Below are positions 35,598-47,474 of a DNA stretch of 64,000 bases, piece by piece. The DNA is from Dillenia suffruticosa (lineage: Eukaryota; Streptophyta; Magnoliopsida; Dilleniales; Dilleniaceae). The stretch is taken from NCBI GenBank assembly GCA_033439265.1, contig JAVTVX010000002.1, positions 4,226,001-4,290,000 on the forward strand, in the 5' to 3' direction. Below the pieces are notes generated by a model. That model made no database searches and was not told where the DNA came from. It saw nothing but the letters and a program-made list of their open reading frames with translations. Position 1 is the stretch's first letter; each line of letters starts with the position of its first letter. Both the position numbers and the translations under genes were made by a program.

Positions 35598-36043
35598 ATT
35601 TCAAAACAGTAAAGGAAATTAAAAAAAAAAAAAAAAGAGAGAGAGAGAGAGAGAAAGAGGAGTTGCATTTTAGGGATAAATAACACCACATTCTGCTCCA
35701 TTCTTCTCTGCAAATTATCTCTGTAGACTAAACACTCCGGGTGTCATTTCTTTTTTTTTTTTTTTTTGTAAAATAAAAGAATCTGTAACTTTCCCAGGGT
35801 GGGATGAAATTGTATAGATCAAGGTTGATCCTATCTTCATTGCTCTTACCTTTCTACAAACCATTAACTTGTTTGCTTCCATTTTACATTTTGTTCTACT
35901 GACTTGTTTGCTTCTTATTCTTGTCTTCCCCTCCTTGCATGTGTTTGTGTTTCGACGGCCCCCGCCCGCCCCCCACACATGTGCTTAAAGTTTTACTGTG
36001 ACACCATGGTTGTCACGTAAATCAAACAAACCAACTTAACCAA
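35598..36043. other. 3' flank of the DUF761-type gene up to the Copia insertion
   Basis: A poly-A/GA tract at 35619-35658 and a T run near 35750-35767. The Copia target-site copy ACCAA is at 36039-36043. Confidence 0.6.
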
Positions 36044-36490
36044 TGTTGGATTTATATGCACATACACATGCGAAAGCGTGCAAATATTTTCGGAATCATA
36101 AAAGGTTAGGGTTTTTGGGCATATCTCAAAAGTAGATTGCAAATTAATCTGGGGAACCGCGAATCTCGATCAATCGACCTCGCCGTCGGGATGATAACCA
36201 CGAAATCGAGCTATCACCGCAGCACCACGACACCTCAATCGAATCCGGTGACTAATTCTCTTCGCAGAATTTTTCCCTCTTTCTCTCAATTGTCTCCTCA
36301 CAATTGTTTGTTCAATCTTGGAAAAATAAAAAATGTGCCTCCTAGCGTTTACCCTAGTTTCCATATGTCTCCATCACCACAAATGGTAGGGAATTCAAAT
36401 CCCATAAGTTACCATTTGTGTATATGGAAAGTGGGATATTACCTTTTTCCAAATAAGGAAAGATGCCCCACGTGGGCATTAATTCCTTCA
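36044..36490 (-). repeat. Left LTR (3' LTR of the element)
   Basis: Starts TGTTGGATTTATATGC and ends GGGCATTAATTCCTTCA on the plus strand, 447 bp, the same length as the right copy. Confidence 0.96.
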
Positions 36491-36501
36491 TCTCCCACTT
36501 G
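36491..36501 (-). other. Polypurine tract
   Basis: On the minus strand AAGTGGGAGA directly precedes the 3' LTR (TGAAGG...), the priming site for plus-strand DNA synthesis. Confidence 0.8.
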
Positions 36502-37633
36502 CACACGAGGGCATTTTCATCCATCACGAGATCACAGCTCATGCGATCTCCTGTATCACCCCTCTGGATTTTCATACTAGATTGGGTGTCGTGCGACTGG
36601 CAAGTACACCTGCAAATAAAGACTTCTCGATGCACCTGTTAGGATGTTCGAGGAGTCGTCGTTAATAATAAAACATCTCGCTGTACCCCAGACTCGTCAC
36701 ATTTACATCCTTCGAGTCACTTTTCTCATCGAAAGTCATCCCCAATATATTCTCGAATGTGTATTCACTATTACGTTTTTATCCCAACGTGGATATACGT
36801 AACAGACCGGTCGGTGAATACAACACAACGATGTATTGTAGATTGGTCTTCCTTTCCCAAACTCAAATCCATCGATCTCAATTCAGCTGCTTTCCTAGAC
36901 CTACCCCTTAGACCTCAATTTATCTTCCGGGCCATAGGTAAACAGACTAAAGTAGCAAACACTGAATCAAGACTTCTAGAGACAGTCGAAAGTAAAATAA
37001 GGGTACTTGAGATCCCACCCAATGGATCTCGGGTCTCACACAGTGGGAACGGGGATCATGAATAGATCATCGTCTCATATAATTGCTCCCACTATCCCTA
37101 GTCGTCATCACACGCGGTATGAAACGCGTGCCACAGTGTTAATCCCTTATTTCTCAAAAGGGCATATGTCAGATTTCTTAACACTGTGCAGATACGGGAC
37201 TCAGTCTACACATAAGACTCTACCCAGAGATCTCAGAGAGAGTGTCTCAGAGACAATATCACTATCGCAGGTGATTTCTGAAATCTCAAATCTGGCTACT
37301 CACAGGCAACATGGATGTGGGTATTTCCATGTCGGTCATATCCCAAATGACCTCATCCTGAACACGTATCAGGGCGACTTTTGTTCTAGTTGGGCCACTC
37401 TCAATGCCTCTTACGACTAGAAACTGTCTCATCTCCACTCACTCAGAGTTGGAGGTGGTCGCTCGTGTGAGAGAGTCGACCTCACCTGCCTGACATATAT
37501 TTTATCACATCAAATATACATGATATAAATAAGTGCATTATTTAAGAAAATATAAATGTGACTGAATAATGCACAAAATCATATATAAAAATATAATAAG
37601 CATCACATCGTCAGTTTAGTACAATGAGAAAAA
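36502..37633. other. Copia 3' non-coding internal region
   Basis: About 1.1 kb between the pol stop and the polypurine tract. The sense strand (minus) has no long frame. The plus strand, antisense to the element, is open at 36757-37065 and at 37007-37420 in overlapping frames. Confidence 0.6.
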
Positions 37634-40600
37634 TCAAAATATTCCCAAACCCAATGACTCTCTATGTGCTATAAATGAGTCTCTAGTGATGGGTTTAGTG
37701 AAGGGGTCAGCCACCATGCAATGTGTCGAGATGTACTTGACGGTCACTTCACCCTTCTCGATGATGTCTCTAACAAAATTATATCTGGTGTCTATGTGTT
37801 TGGTCCTACTATGATACTTAGGGTCTCGAGTATAGGCGATAGCAGCCTGATTATCACAGTAAATCATCACTGGCCTCCCACTATCAGCCACAACCCCTAA
37901 GTCATCTAATAGTCTCCGGAGCCAAACACTCTCCTGAACTGCGACTGAGCAAGCCACGAACTCAGCCTCCATCGTAGATAAAGCTACACAGGTCTGCTTC
38001 TTGCTGCTCCAAGAAATGGCACCGCCATTGAGCAAGAAGGCAAAACCTGATGTCGATTTGCGCTTATCCAGATCACCGCCCCAATCGGCGTCTGAATATC
38101 CTATGAGGCGCAAATCACCTCTCCCATAACACAAGGAGTAGCTCGCAGTTCCCTTGAGATATCTAAAAATCCTTTTCACTGCTCTCCAGTGACCCCTTCC
38201 TGGATTTGATTGATATCTACTCACCAGACCGACTGCGTAACATATGTCTGGTCGTGTACACAACATCGCATACATTAGACTTCCCACTGCGCTGGCATAA
38301 GGGATTTTACGCATCTCCCTTATATCTTCCTGAGTTTTCGGGCACATCTCAAGACTCAGACCATCACACTTGGCGATTGGAGTATCAATGGGATTACAAT
38401 CACTCATCCCAAAGCGTTCGAGAATTTTCTTAATGTAGGTCTCTTGTGTAAGAGCCAACATTCTTCTCGATCGATCTCTCTGGATCTTCACTCCAAGGAT
38501 GAACTCAACTTCACCCATGTCGATCATGTCGAAGCGCAATGACAACCAAGCCTTGATCGTCATCAGATACTGAATGTTGTTCCCAGCCAACAGTATATCG
38601 TCCACATACAGGGACAGGATCACAAAAGAGTTATCAGATCGTATCAAGTAAACACAATGATCCTCCTCGATCATTGTAAAACCATAAGATATCACTTCCT
38701 CGTGGAATCTTAGGTACCACCGCCTGGATGATTGCTTTAGGCCATATATCGACTTCCGAAGTCAACAGACCTTGTCCTCATGACCTACTAGAACGAACCC
38801 AGAGGGCTACTCCATGTAGATCTCCTCATCCAGATTTCCATTAAAGAAAGCGGTTTTTACATCCATCTGATGCAACTCTAGATCCATGCTCGCGACAATC
38901 GCCAAGAGTAAACGGATCAATGTAAATTTGACTACGGGGGAGAAAGTCTCCTCGTAATCAATGCCCTTTGTCTGTGTGTAACCCTTGGCTACTAGACGGG
39001 CTTTGTATCTTTCCACCGATCCGTCGGCCTTTCTCTTGATTTTGAGAACCCACTTGTTCCCTATGGCCCTTCTATCCTCAGGTAGGTCAACTAGGTCCCA
39101 GACCCCGTTGACCCTCATTGATTCCATCTCCTCTTTCATGGCCTCTAGCCATTGGTCCTTCATAGAACTCTCGAGAGCCTTCTCAAAGGTTTGAGGTTCT
39201 TCATCATTCTCATGAGTCACGATGAGGATCCCATCCTCTATCGGAAAATGACGTCGGGGTACATGTCCCCGACTACTCCTACGAGGAGGAGGAGCCTCCT
39301 CACCTCGAGATGGGTCACTCCCACTAGGAACAAGATCCTTTTCAGGCTCTTGGGTCCCTCCTCTGGGCTCAGTTGAGCCGTCATACTCACCCATCTCATA
39401 AAAGGTAAAATCCTGGTCGATTTCGCCTCTCTTAGGGAAATCATTTTCCAGGAACGTAGCATTACGAGATTCGATCTCGGAGACCGTGCCATCCGTACAT
39501 TCACCTAGGAACACATGTCCCTTAGAATGTTCAGAGTACCTTACAAAAATACATTTCTTTCCTCGTGGGCCTAACTTGCCGTGTGGGTGCAAGGAATCGT
39601 GAACGTATGCGGCACAACCCCATGGTCTCAAATGGCTAAGGTCAGGCTGCCTCCCTGTCCAAAGCTCGTATGGGGTACTGACTACGGACTTGGTTGGAAC
39701 ACGATTAAGAACATAGGCGGCAGTCAACAATGCGTCTCCCCAATGGGAGATAGCCAAATTGGCCTGCGCCATCATCGATCTTACCATCTCCAACAAAGTC
39801 CTATTCCTTCTCTCAGCTACCCCGTTCTGCTGGGGAGTAGCAGGAATAGTCAACTGTCTCGTAATGCCCTTTTCGAAACAGAGCTCTTTAAACTCCTCAG
39901 ACAAGTACTCGCGTCCTCTATCGGTTCTGAGAGTTTTAATTCTCAAGTCTAACTGGTTTTCTACCTCGCTGATATACCTCCTGAAGCAATTTAATGCCTC
40001 AGACTTGTGCGAGATAAGGTAGACGTAACCGAAACGCGTGTAATCATCTATAAACGTAATGAAATACGTGGCTCCGTTTCGGGCTCTCACATTCATAGGT
40101 CCACAAATATCGGAGTGGATCAATTGCAATGGGGTCTCAGCCCTCATTGCTTTTCCAAATGGTTTCCTCGTCGCTTTGTCTGCTAGGCAAAACTCACATA
40201 AGGGCAACTCGATCCGGGTTAGCGGGCCCAACAAGCCACTCGTAGCTAACCGGTTCATTCTCTCTTGCCCTATGTGGCCAAGTCTACTATGCCAAATAGA
40301 AACATCATCAACTACGCTATCAGATGTATACGCAATAGAAGACAAATCAAAATTTTTATTAAAGGAAACCATATCGAACGCATAAAGTCCATCATGGACT
40401 AAACCAGTACATAAAACAGAGTTATCGTAAATGACAGAAACACTCAAATTTCTGAAAATGACAGAGTATCCTAAACGATCTAAACAAAGGACAGAAATGA
40501 GATTCCGCCGAATCTCGGGAGCATACAGCACATGATGCAGGTATAGGACTTGGTTACTTGGCAGCATCAGCTTGCATGTACCAATCCCCTTCACAACCAC

Positions 40601-41641
40601 AAATGCTCCGTTCCCCACGTACAGCCTCCTCGCTTGGGGACTCAATCGGCGGAACTCCACATATGCGCTCCTATCTCGAACTACATGGTCGGTGGCTCCT
40701 GAGTCTACAATCCACAAAGGAGAAGAGTTAGTAAGCATCACGGTGGATGAAACATATCTCATACCATGTAAAGAAGAAGGACATACCTTTCGCTCGCCAC
40801 ACTCGCGAGCGAAATGCCCAGATTTGCCACAAGCGTAGCATCGGACTTTGCTCTTGTCGAGCTCCTTCTTCTTACGTGTCTGCCTTCTATCAACGGTTTT
40901 TGCTGATGGCTTCCTCTTAGCCTGGCTAGGTTTCTTGTCATATTTGCGCCATTTGCGCTTGACGCCCTTGGAGCCCTTACTCAACTCCGCCACATAGGCA
41001 TGACCAGAAACCGACCTAGCCACCTCCTGGCGCTCCTCCTCAAGCTCACAATGCCTGCGCACGTCCATGAAAGTACGAATACTCTCAGTGTGCGTAAGGT
41101 AGGTCTTTACAACATCCCAGGAGTCAGGCAATGACTGGATTACTCCCAGTACCTGAAGCTCATCAGACATTGGCTCTCCCATATTCTTTAGAGAAGCGAT
41201 CATACTTGACATATGCATTAAATGCTGTTTCATGGTATGATCGGGTCTCTTCTTATAGGTGATAAACCTATAAGTCAGCATCCTCAGCTTAGGAGCTGAC
41301 CGGGAGCCAAGGTGCTCTCTCAGAGCACTCCAAACCGACATCGCAGTAGGATACTGCTCGTACACTGGAATCAGATCATCGTGCATGCTGCTAAGGAGGA
41401 TGACCCTAGCTTGGCCATCCTTCTTCTTCCATGCACGATACGCCTCCTCATCCAGTTTCGCCTGAGGCGTATCACCCACCCCGGGGTCTGTCATCTCGTG
41501 TAAGAGAACCTCCGCTAGGTCCTGCTCCTCGAAGACAAATTGAACTTTACGGTGCCAAATCTCATAATTGTCACCGTTCAACTTGTCTCCCTTAACGAGA
41601 TCAAGTACGATACTCTTTGTCGCAGCCATTGTCTCTGTCAC
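37634..41641 (-). pseudogene. Copia gag-pol polyprotein, broken by two in-frame stops
   Basis: One continuous frame apart from two nonsense codons, TAG at 38809-38807 and TGA at 38764-38762, both just after the start of the reverse transcriptase region. Seen in order: gag with KLNGDNYEIWHRKVQF; zinc knuckle CYACGKSGHFAREC (about 267-280); protease WIVDSGATDHV; GAG-pre-integrase HSRLGHIGQERMNRL; integrase core with DYTRFGYVY and TPQQNGVAERRNRTLLEM. The reverse transcriptase follows with KWVLKIKRKADGSV and, after the stops, the catalytic YVDDILLAG; RNase H has DADWGGD, ALSTMEAEF and HIDTRY. Both stops can be explained by a single C-to-T change on the sense strand (CAG to TAG, CGA to TGA). This copy probably depends on other copies for pol. 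Confidence 0.95.
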
Positions 41642-41879
41642 ACAGAAAGAAAGAGACGTTAGTGACTAATAATGCTTATTTTCACAATTTCGTACACCCT
41701 ACGAATTAACAATCCAAAATGAATCGAGTATTGACCCCAAAGTGAGCATATGAGTCAACAGACACCATACACCACAACCCGGGACCTCATCTCATCATCC
41801 GGACTTTAATTCGGTGCACAAAATCCCACAAATAGTCACAAATATGCACATAGGACCCCAAAAAAAATTGAAAAAATCA

Positions 41880-42350
41880 ATTTTGGACGACCTGACGCGC
41901 CGCCGGGGTTCCCCACGCGCCGCCGCTCGCCGGTGGTGCACTTCACGCGCCGCCACGCGCCGGCGGCAGCCTGCTGCATGCGCCAGACACGCGGCGCGCT
42001 ACTCACGCGTTGCCACGCGCCACGCGCGGCTCGGCTCACCCGTTGCCACGCGCCACGCGCGGCTCGGCTCACGCGCGCCCAGTCGCGGCGCGTGGCTCAC
42101 GCGCCTCACGCGCTGAGCCGCGCCCTGAGCCGGGTCAGACCGGGTCGGTCAAACGGGTCAGGGGGTTGACCCGACCGACCCGGTCAACGGTCCGGGTCTG
42201 ACCCGGTCGGGTCGGTAGCGGGTCGGTCCGGTCAGGGTCCGACCCGCCCCGCGCACGGCCATCCCGCTTCACGCGCCTGCTGGACGCGCCCTCTGGCGCG
42301 TGCTCGTCACGCGCCCACGGGTCTGGGCTTCTTCTTCTTCGCCCGACGGG
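41880..42350 (-). other. GC-rich repetitive leader of the Copia element
   Basis: This lies between the primer site and the gag start. It is packed with CACGCGCC/GCCACGCGCC motifs (41890-42110) and then with GACCCGGTC/CCGGGTC motifs in both orientations (42115-42250). It is far more GC-rich than the rest of the window and should fold strongly in RNA. Frames that run through it are by-products of base composition. Confidence 0.8.
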
Positions 42351-42891
42351 TCCTGCAACGGGTTTTTCGACCCGATTCTCCGAAAACCCATTTCCGGCTA
42401 ATTTTTACGACGGTTTCTGCCGGAAAATATATTTGGACTTCCCACAAATATTTCGAACTCGTTTTTTTTTTTTTGAATGATTCAAGCCCTAAACACGGCG
42501 AATCATATATCCAAATTTTGGCCCTCCGCGGCCTCGCCGGAAATCCCAGTTTCCGGCAGCCAATCAATGCAAAATGCATGTCAAAATGTAGATCCATGCA
42601 CATGGAACACTAATATGCCATTTATTTAGATCAATGATCCATCTACACGGATAGATCTAGGTTTTAAGTTTTGGGCACCCTTAGGGCCGAAAACTTTAAA
42701 TTCAATTTTCATAACTTAAACATATTCCAAAAATTCAGGAAAAATTATATTTGAGATCTACGTGACATGGGTAACGTCACAGTATATTCGGATTCACGAA
42801 ACTCATCCGTGATCCGAAACCCATTTTTGCAACCCCATATTTTTATACCCAAAAAATATTCCGAAAATAATTTTAATAAATCCAACCCTAC

Positions 42892-42903
42892 GCTCTGATA
42901 CCA
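42892..42903 (-). other. Primer binding site for initiator Met tRNA
   Basis: On the minus strand it reads TGGTATCAGAGC, complementary to the 3' end of plant initiator tRNA-Met, one base inside the 5' LTR. Confidence 0.93.
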
Positions 42904-42904
42904 A

Positions 42905-43351
42905 TGTTGGATTTATATGCACATACACATGCGGAAGCGTGCAAATATTTTCGGAATCATAAAAGGTTAGGGTTTTTGGGCATACCTCAAAAGTAGATTG
43001 CAAATTAATCTGGGGAACCGCGAACCTCGATCAATCGACCTCGCCGTCGGGATGATAACCACGAAATCGAGCTATCACCGCAGCACCACGACACCTCAAT
43101 CGAATCCGGTGACTAATTCTCTTCGCAGAATTTTTCCCTCTTTCTCTCAATTGTCTCCTCACAATTGTTTGTTCAACTTTGGAAAAATAAAAAATGTGCC
43201 TCCTAGGGTTTACCCTAGTTTCCATATGTCTCCATCACCACAAATGGTAGGGAATTCAAATCCCATAAGTTACCATTTATGTATATGGAAAGTGAGATAT
43301 TACCTTTTTCCAAATAAGGAAAGATGCCCCACGTGGGCATTCATTCCTTCA
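42905..43351 (-). repeat. Right LTR (5' LTR of the element)
   Basis: 447 bp, differing from the left copy mainly by transitions (for example GCGGAAG versus GCGAAAG) plus two transversions. Confidence 0.96.
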
Positions 43352-43356
43352 ACCAA

Positions 43357-46300
43357 CTTAACCAACTTGGAATTATAAGATACTACTAACAAAGGATAAA
43401 ACCATGTTTAGACCAATATAAACTAACATAACAGAATTGTAGTCTTTCACTTGATAATAACTCTTAAATAGAACTCATGTCTACACATGCTTCCAATTCT
43501 AAATAAGGACTTTCTGATACTGAACTCTTTTGATTTGAGTGATCGAATATTTTACTCCTTAAAGAGTCAATATTTAAAATGAACGCCACAATTCTCAAAC
43601 CGAATTAATCAAACAAAACCTAAACACTAGTGATCGATGAAAACAAAAAAAATAAAGACCTCCTTGATGCAATTAAAACGATTTATTTCTTCAAATTGAC
43701 ATTTATGTGCATGAGTAGGGAGGAAGCAATTATACATGGTACTATTAAGTCTTCATGTTCGCAATTATTTTTTATGGATTTATGTCATTTCATACTATAT
43801 TAAAATAAATAAATAATTATAGATTTATTATTTTAATTGGTTATAGATTATTTTAATATTTTAAATATAGGTCTTTTATTTAATAAATTCAAAATAAATC
43901 ATAAATAATAAAATATAAAAATTAAATAAATATCTATAAAATATCAATACAATATACTTAATTAGATCTCACAACTATGAAAAATTAAAACTTCGATAAC
44001 TTTTCAATTAAAAAATTAATTTAGGAAGAAAATATAGAGAAGAAAACAAAATAAATAAAATACTGCTTAAATTAAATAAATGCTGCGGATGGAAAATTGA
44101 CAAAATGTGCTGGAAACTACAGAATTTGTGTCCTACGACTGCCGCTTGGACGTGGGTGGCTGCAGCCACCTCGCTGCCTCCTCCTTAAACATGTGATGTC
44201 CCTGTATATAGGAATGAGTCTCCGATTTTCTAAAAGGGAAACCTTTCTAAACCCTTAACCATTTTAAACTCTAGATAACTATTAAATAAAAAAAATTCTT
44301 AATTAAATAATCTAATTGACTTGTCAAAAAAATAAACTAACTAAAATAAAAAATTATAAAATTGGAATTTCTAAAATTTTTCTTCCTAAATATTAAGAAT
44401 AAAATAATATTTTAAAATTTTTCAATACTTTCAAATTAAGTTCAATTTTTTCTTGAATTCAAGGAAAGGAAACTTGTTGACTTGGCCTTCAAGAAGATCT
44501 TACAATGACTCTCAAGATTCACGTACCCATGCATTAACGAAAGAGTATTACCGTTCATTTTTTTATTCTTTGCATAAATACTCTAAATTAATTTTTTTTT
44601 TTTAATTTTTCTTCACAAATCTCCTCCATTTATTCCTAAAATATCAATTATCATAAAATAAAACAATTAATATAATATTTAATCAAAAATCAAATAAAAT
44701 CAATTATAATTGTTACATTAATTTATGTTTTATCATAGATATGAGTAGCCATGATAATGATGATGCATAATTCGACTCAAAATTTAGAACATATCTTGTG
44801 TTTAAACAAACGACGACCAGTAAGTGTTAAATATTTTTTATGTTCCCTATAATTTTTACATGGTATGGTTCTCACCTTTCAATTTTATCCTATGTAATCT
44901 TCTCAGGATTTGAGTATTAAGAAAAGAGAAGGAAGTTAGGCCTCAAATACTGGAAAAGAAAAGGATAAAAAGATAAAAAGAAAAAAGAAGCTCTCATATG
45001 TTTTTATGATCACAGAGGGGGCAGAAGACAATAATGGCTATGGTCCTACCTAATGATGACATCTTTGTCTGGTTCTATAGGATAGTACATGTATTTCAAA
45101 TTAAAAGCTAGATTGCAGTTTTCACATAAAATCTTGTTGACTATAAAGCTAGCTCGATCAAGGGAGCAAGTTTAAATACTCGGTGGGCTACTCGGTGGGC
45201 TCAAATTCATCATGAATTAGCGAAGAGAAAGATCAATCAATCAGACAATTTATCTTGTTCACAGTAAGGTAGATTGCTGTCACTCTCAGGAAAGGGCATA
45301 GTAGGTTTCATATGCCAAAATTAAGAAACAAATAAGATAGGCTTTACTTATAGACAAATAATATCTTCACATTTGGGTTTAGACATCAAAATGAGTGGGA
45401 GGGAAATTTGGGCAGGGTGGGTTCCTGCCAAAAGATTCATGGCTGCTTTCTGGAGGACTATCAATCAAAATAGGTGGAAGCTATTCCATTTCCCTTTTCT
45501 TTTTTTTATTGTAGCATTTAAGAAAGGACTATTAATCTAATCTTATCATTTTTTTGGAATCAACTCCCAAAACAAACTCTTCAGGTGATTGAATGATATG
45601 TTTTCCTAGAGACTTGTGAATAATTAGATGTTTAGCACCTAATGAACATCGCATACTCTTTTCCTTGCAGCCAAACACACCCCAAATGTCACAACACCCT
45701 TCGTCCACTTATTGTGGGGGAAAAACAGACAAATTCGGATGAGACTTAGGTTCTAAGCCCATCAAACAAGCTTTCGCTCTTTCCCTTGGTACTTGGAGAT
45801 ACACTTCCACTAGTAATATATGGTAAAACTTTTGTTCAAAAGAGGTTTGACCGAACATCCTAGCACAAGTCATGAGAATTCAGCAGGAGGTCCCTTCCTA
45901 AGAACTTGCCTACTTATTCAACAAATTACTAATTACTGAAGCCATGTCCCGGCAAATTGAACTATAATGTCTTGTTTCATGTATATCAACAAGGTAAGAT
46001 CAATATCTCTATTGAGTCTCGTATAGCTATACCATTAAATGAAAAATCACAATAATTGACAAACAGTACAAGTGGACCACCCCAGAAAGCACCTCTGTAC
46101 CAATATAAGACACTGAAAAGTTCTCATTGTGGCTGAAAGGAAAGAAACTTGCCAGCTACTGACGTTGTCCAGCAACATATGGCTGATGAATAGATGGCCT
46201 TTACACCTATGTGGCTCAAACACTACGTAGCTTTCATTTTCAACTCTCCTATGGATTTATATCGTAGAGCAGGTTCTTCATACACGGACCCATCCTTCCA

Positions 46301-47190
46301 CGTGAGGCAGTGTTGAGGTGATCAGAACCGATCTTGGATTCACACCTATAATTGTAAAATAACAATTGTATTAGGATCTGGAAGGATCCAACCAAAGAGT
46401 GCGGGACACATGAGACAGACAGTAGATGGTAGAAAATAATTAGCCTAAACCAGTATGCAAGTGAAACCAAGATGGTCCTAAAAACTGTCACCATCCCCTC
46501 CATACGACTGTTCAACAATGCTTGAGGAAAACTCTGTGGAGCAAACAAAGAACAAATACGGATCGTCACGTGGGGAATGTTCATAGGTTGCAGGATGTTT
46601 CCAGCTGTAATCTCCAAAAGGGCCCACGACATATCAAACTTTTGCATAAGAGACGAGGCACCAAATCATTTTGGTAGAATGAATAATATAATGGTACCCA
46701 AAAAAGTGAATAGTATAACATCAAATGAGCAATAATGCAAGAACATGAGACCTCTCTAGGCTACGGAAAAAAATTTTCCACTTAACTGGTCATACATTAA
46801 TTAATGGTATAAACTGAATGGACATGTATGCTGAGAGGTGCAGCACGGACACAATTTAATGTCAAAGGATAATTATGAAAGTAAAAGGCTGAAAACAAAG
46901 TGATGAAATTACTAGCCATAGTTTATTGCTGATTTACTTGTAGTTATCTCTGAAACATTAAAAGTATATTATCATGTCAAATCATGAAGTTTATTTTAAA
47001 ATTGATTTTTTAAAATTTACTTTTTAATTTTAAAACTCAAACTTAAAATCTCTTAACAAAATGGCATATGGTATCCGAACAATCAATCGGTGATATTTCA
47101 ACTTTAACTTCGATTGTTTATAACGAGTATATTTATTACCGTTCCTCTTTGAGAGAGGCCATTTCCGTCAATTCACCAAGCAATGCAAAC
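43357..47190. other. Intergenic DNA, no gene recognised
   Basis: AT-rich. A segment near 44090-44220 is less AT-rich and includes TATATAGG. A minus-strand frame at 46249-46647 was inspected without finding a family. The 5 bp Copia target copy is at 43352-43356. Confidence 0.45.
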
Positions 47191-47474
47191 CGCGATCGCC
47201 GGAAAGGATTAGAAATGGGACGGATACGACAGATCTCATCGGGGACCGAAATCTTCTTGGGGTTTCTGGAAGCCTTCGCCTCGCTGCAGTCTACGTTTTT
47301 GTATTCTGTTTCTCTCTCTCCACTTGCATTTCCACGGTACTTTCCCTCTTTCGCACTCCATCTTAAGCAATACGCTCTCTAGTCATTAACCCATTTGTAG
47401 TTCTAATCGTAATGATGGAACTCTTTGAAATTTCGGTGAATCATTTGAATATCTTGGTGTTCTGTTGATCAGAG
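47190..47474 (+). other. Possible 5' untranslated exon of the TPK1 gene
   Basis: A relatively GC-rich segment ending AGAG/GTACG, a good donor at 47475. A matching acceptor (GATTTGCAG at 50122-50130) lies 35 bp before the TPK1 ATG, so the leader is very likely spliced, leaving an intron of about 2.65 kb. The exon's start is unknown and its assignment is inference. Confidence 0.4.

Larger units (their letters stand above)
36044..43351 (-). mobile_element. Complete Ty1/Copia LTR retrotransposon
   Basis: A 7,308 bp element with two 447 bp LTRs that begin TG and end CA. It is flanked by ACCAA on both sides (36039-36043 and 43352-43356). It is transcribed leftwards: the primer binding site abuts the right LTR and the polypurine tract abuts the left one. 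Gag, zinc knuckle, protease, integrase, reverse transcriptase and RNase H follow in the Copia order. The LTRs differ at about nine of 447 positions by eye (about 2 percent), so the insertion is fairly young. The surrounding ACCAACTTAACCAACTT tandem makes the local target slightly repetitive. Confidence 0.97.

Noticed and set aside
41836-42201. Arg/Ala-rich frames on both strands
   Set aside because: By-products of the GC-rich Copia leader.
46249-46647. Minus-strand frame of 132 codons
   Set aside because: Several frames were read; one contains a protein-like stretch, but no splice-consistent gene or family could be built.
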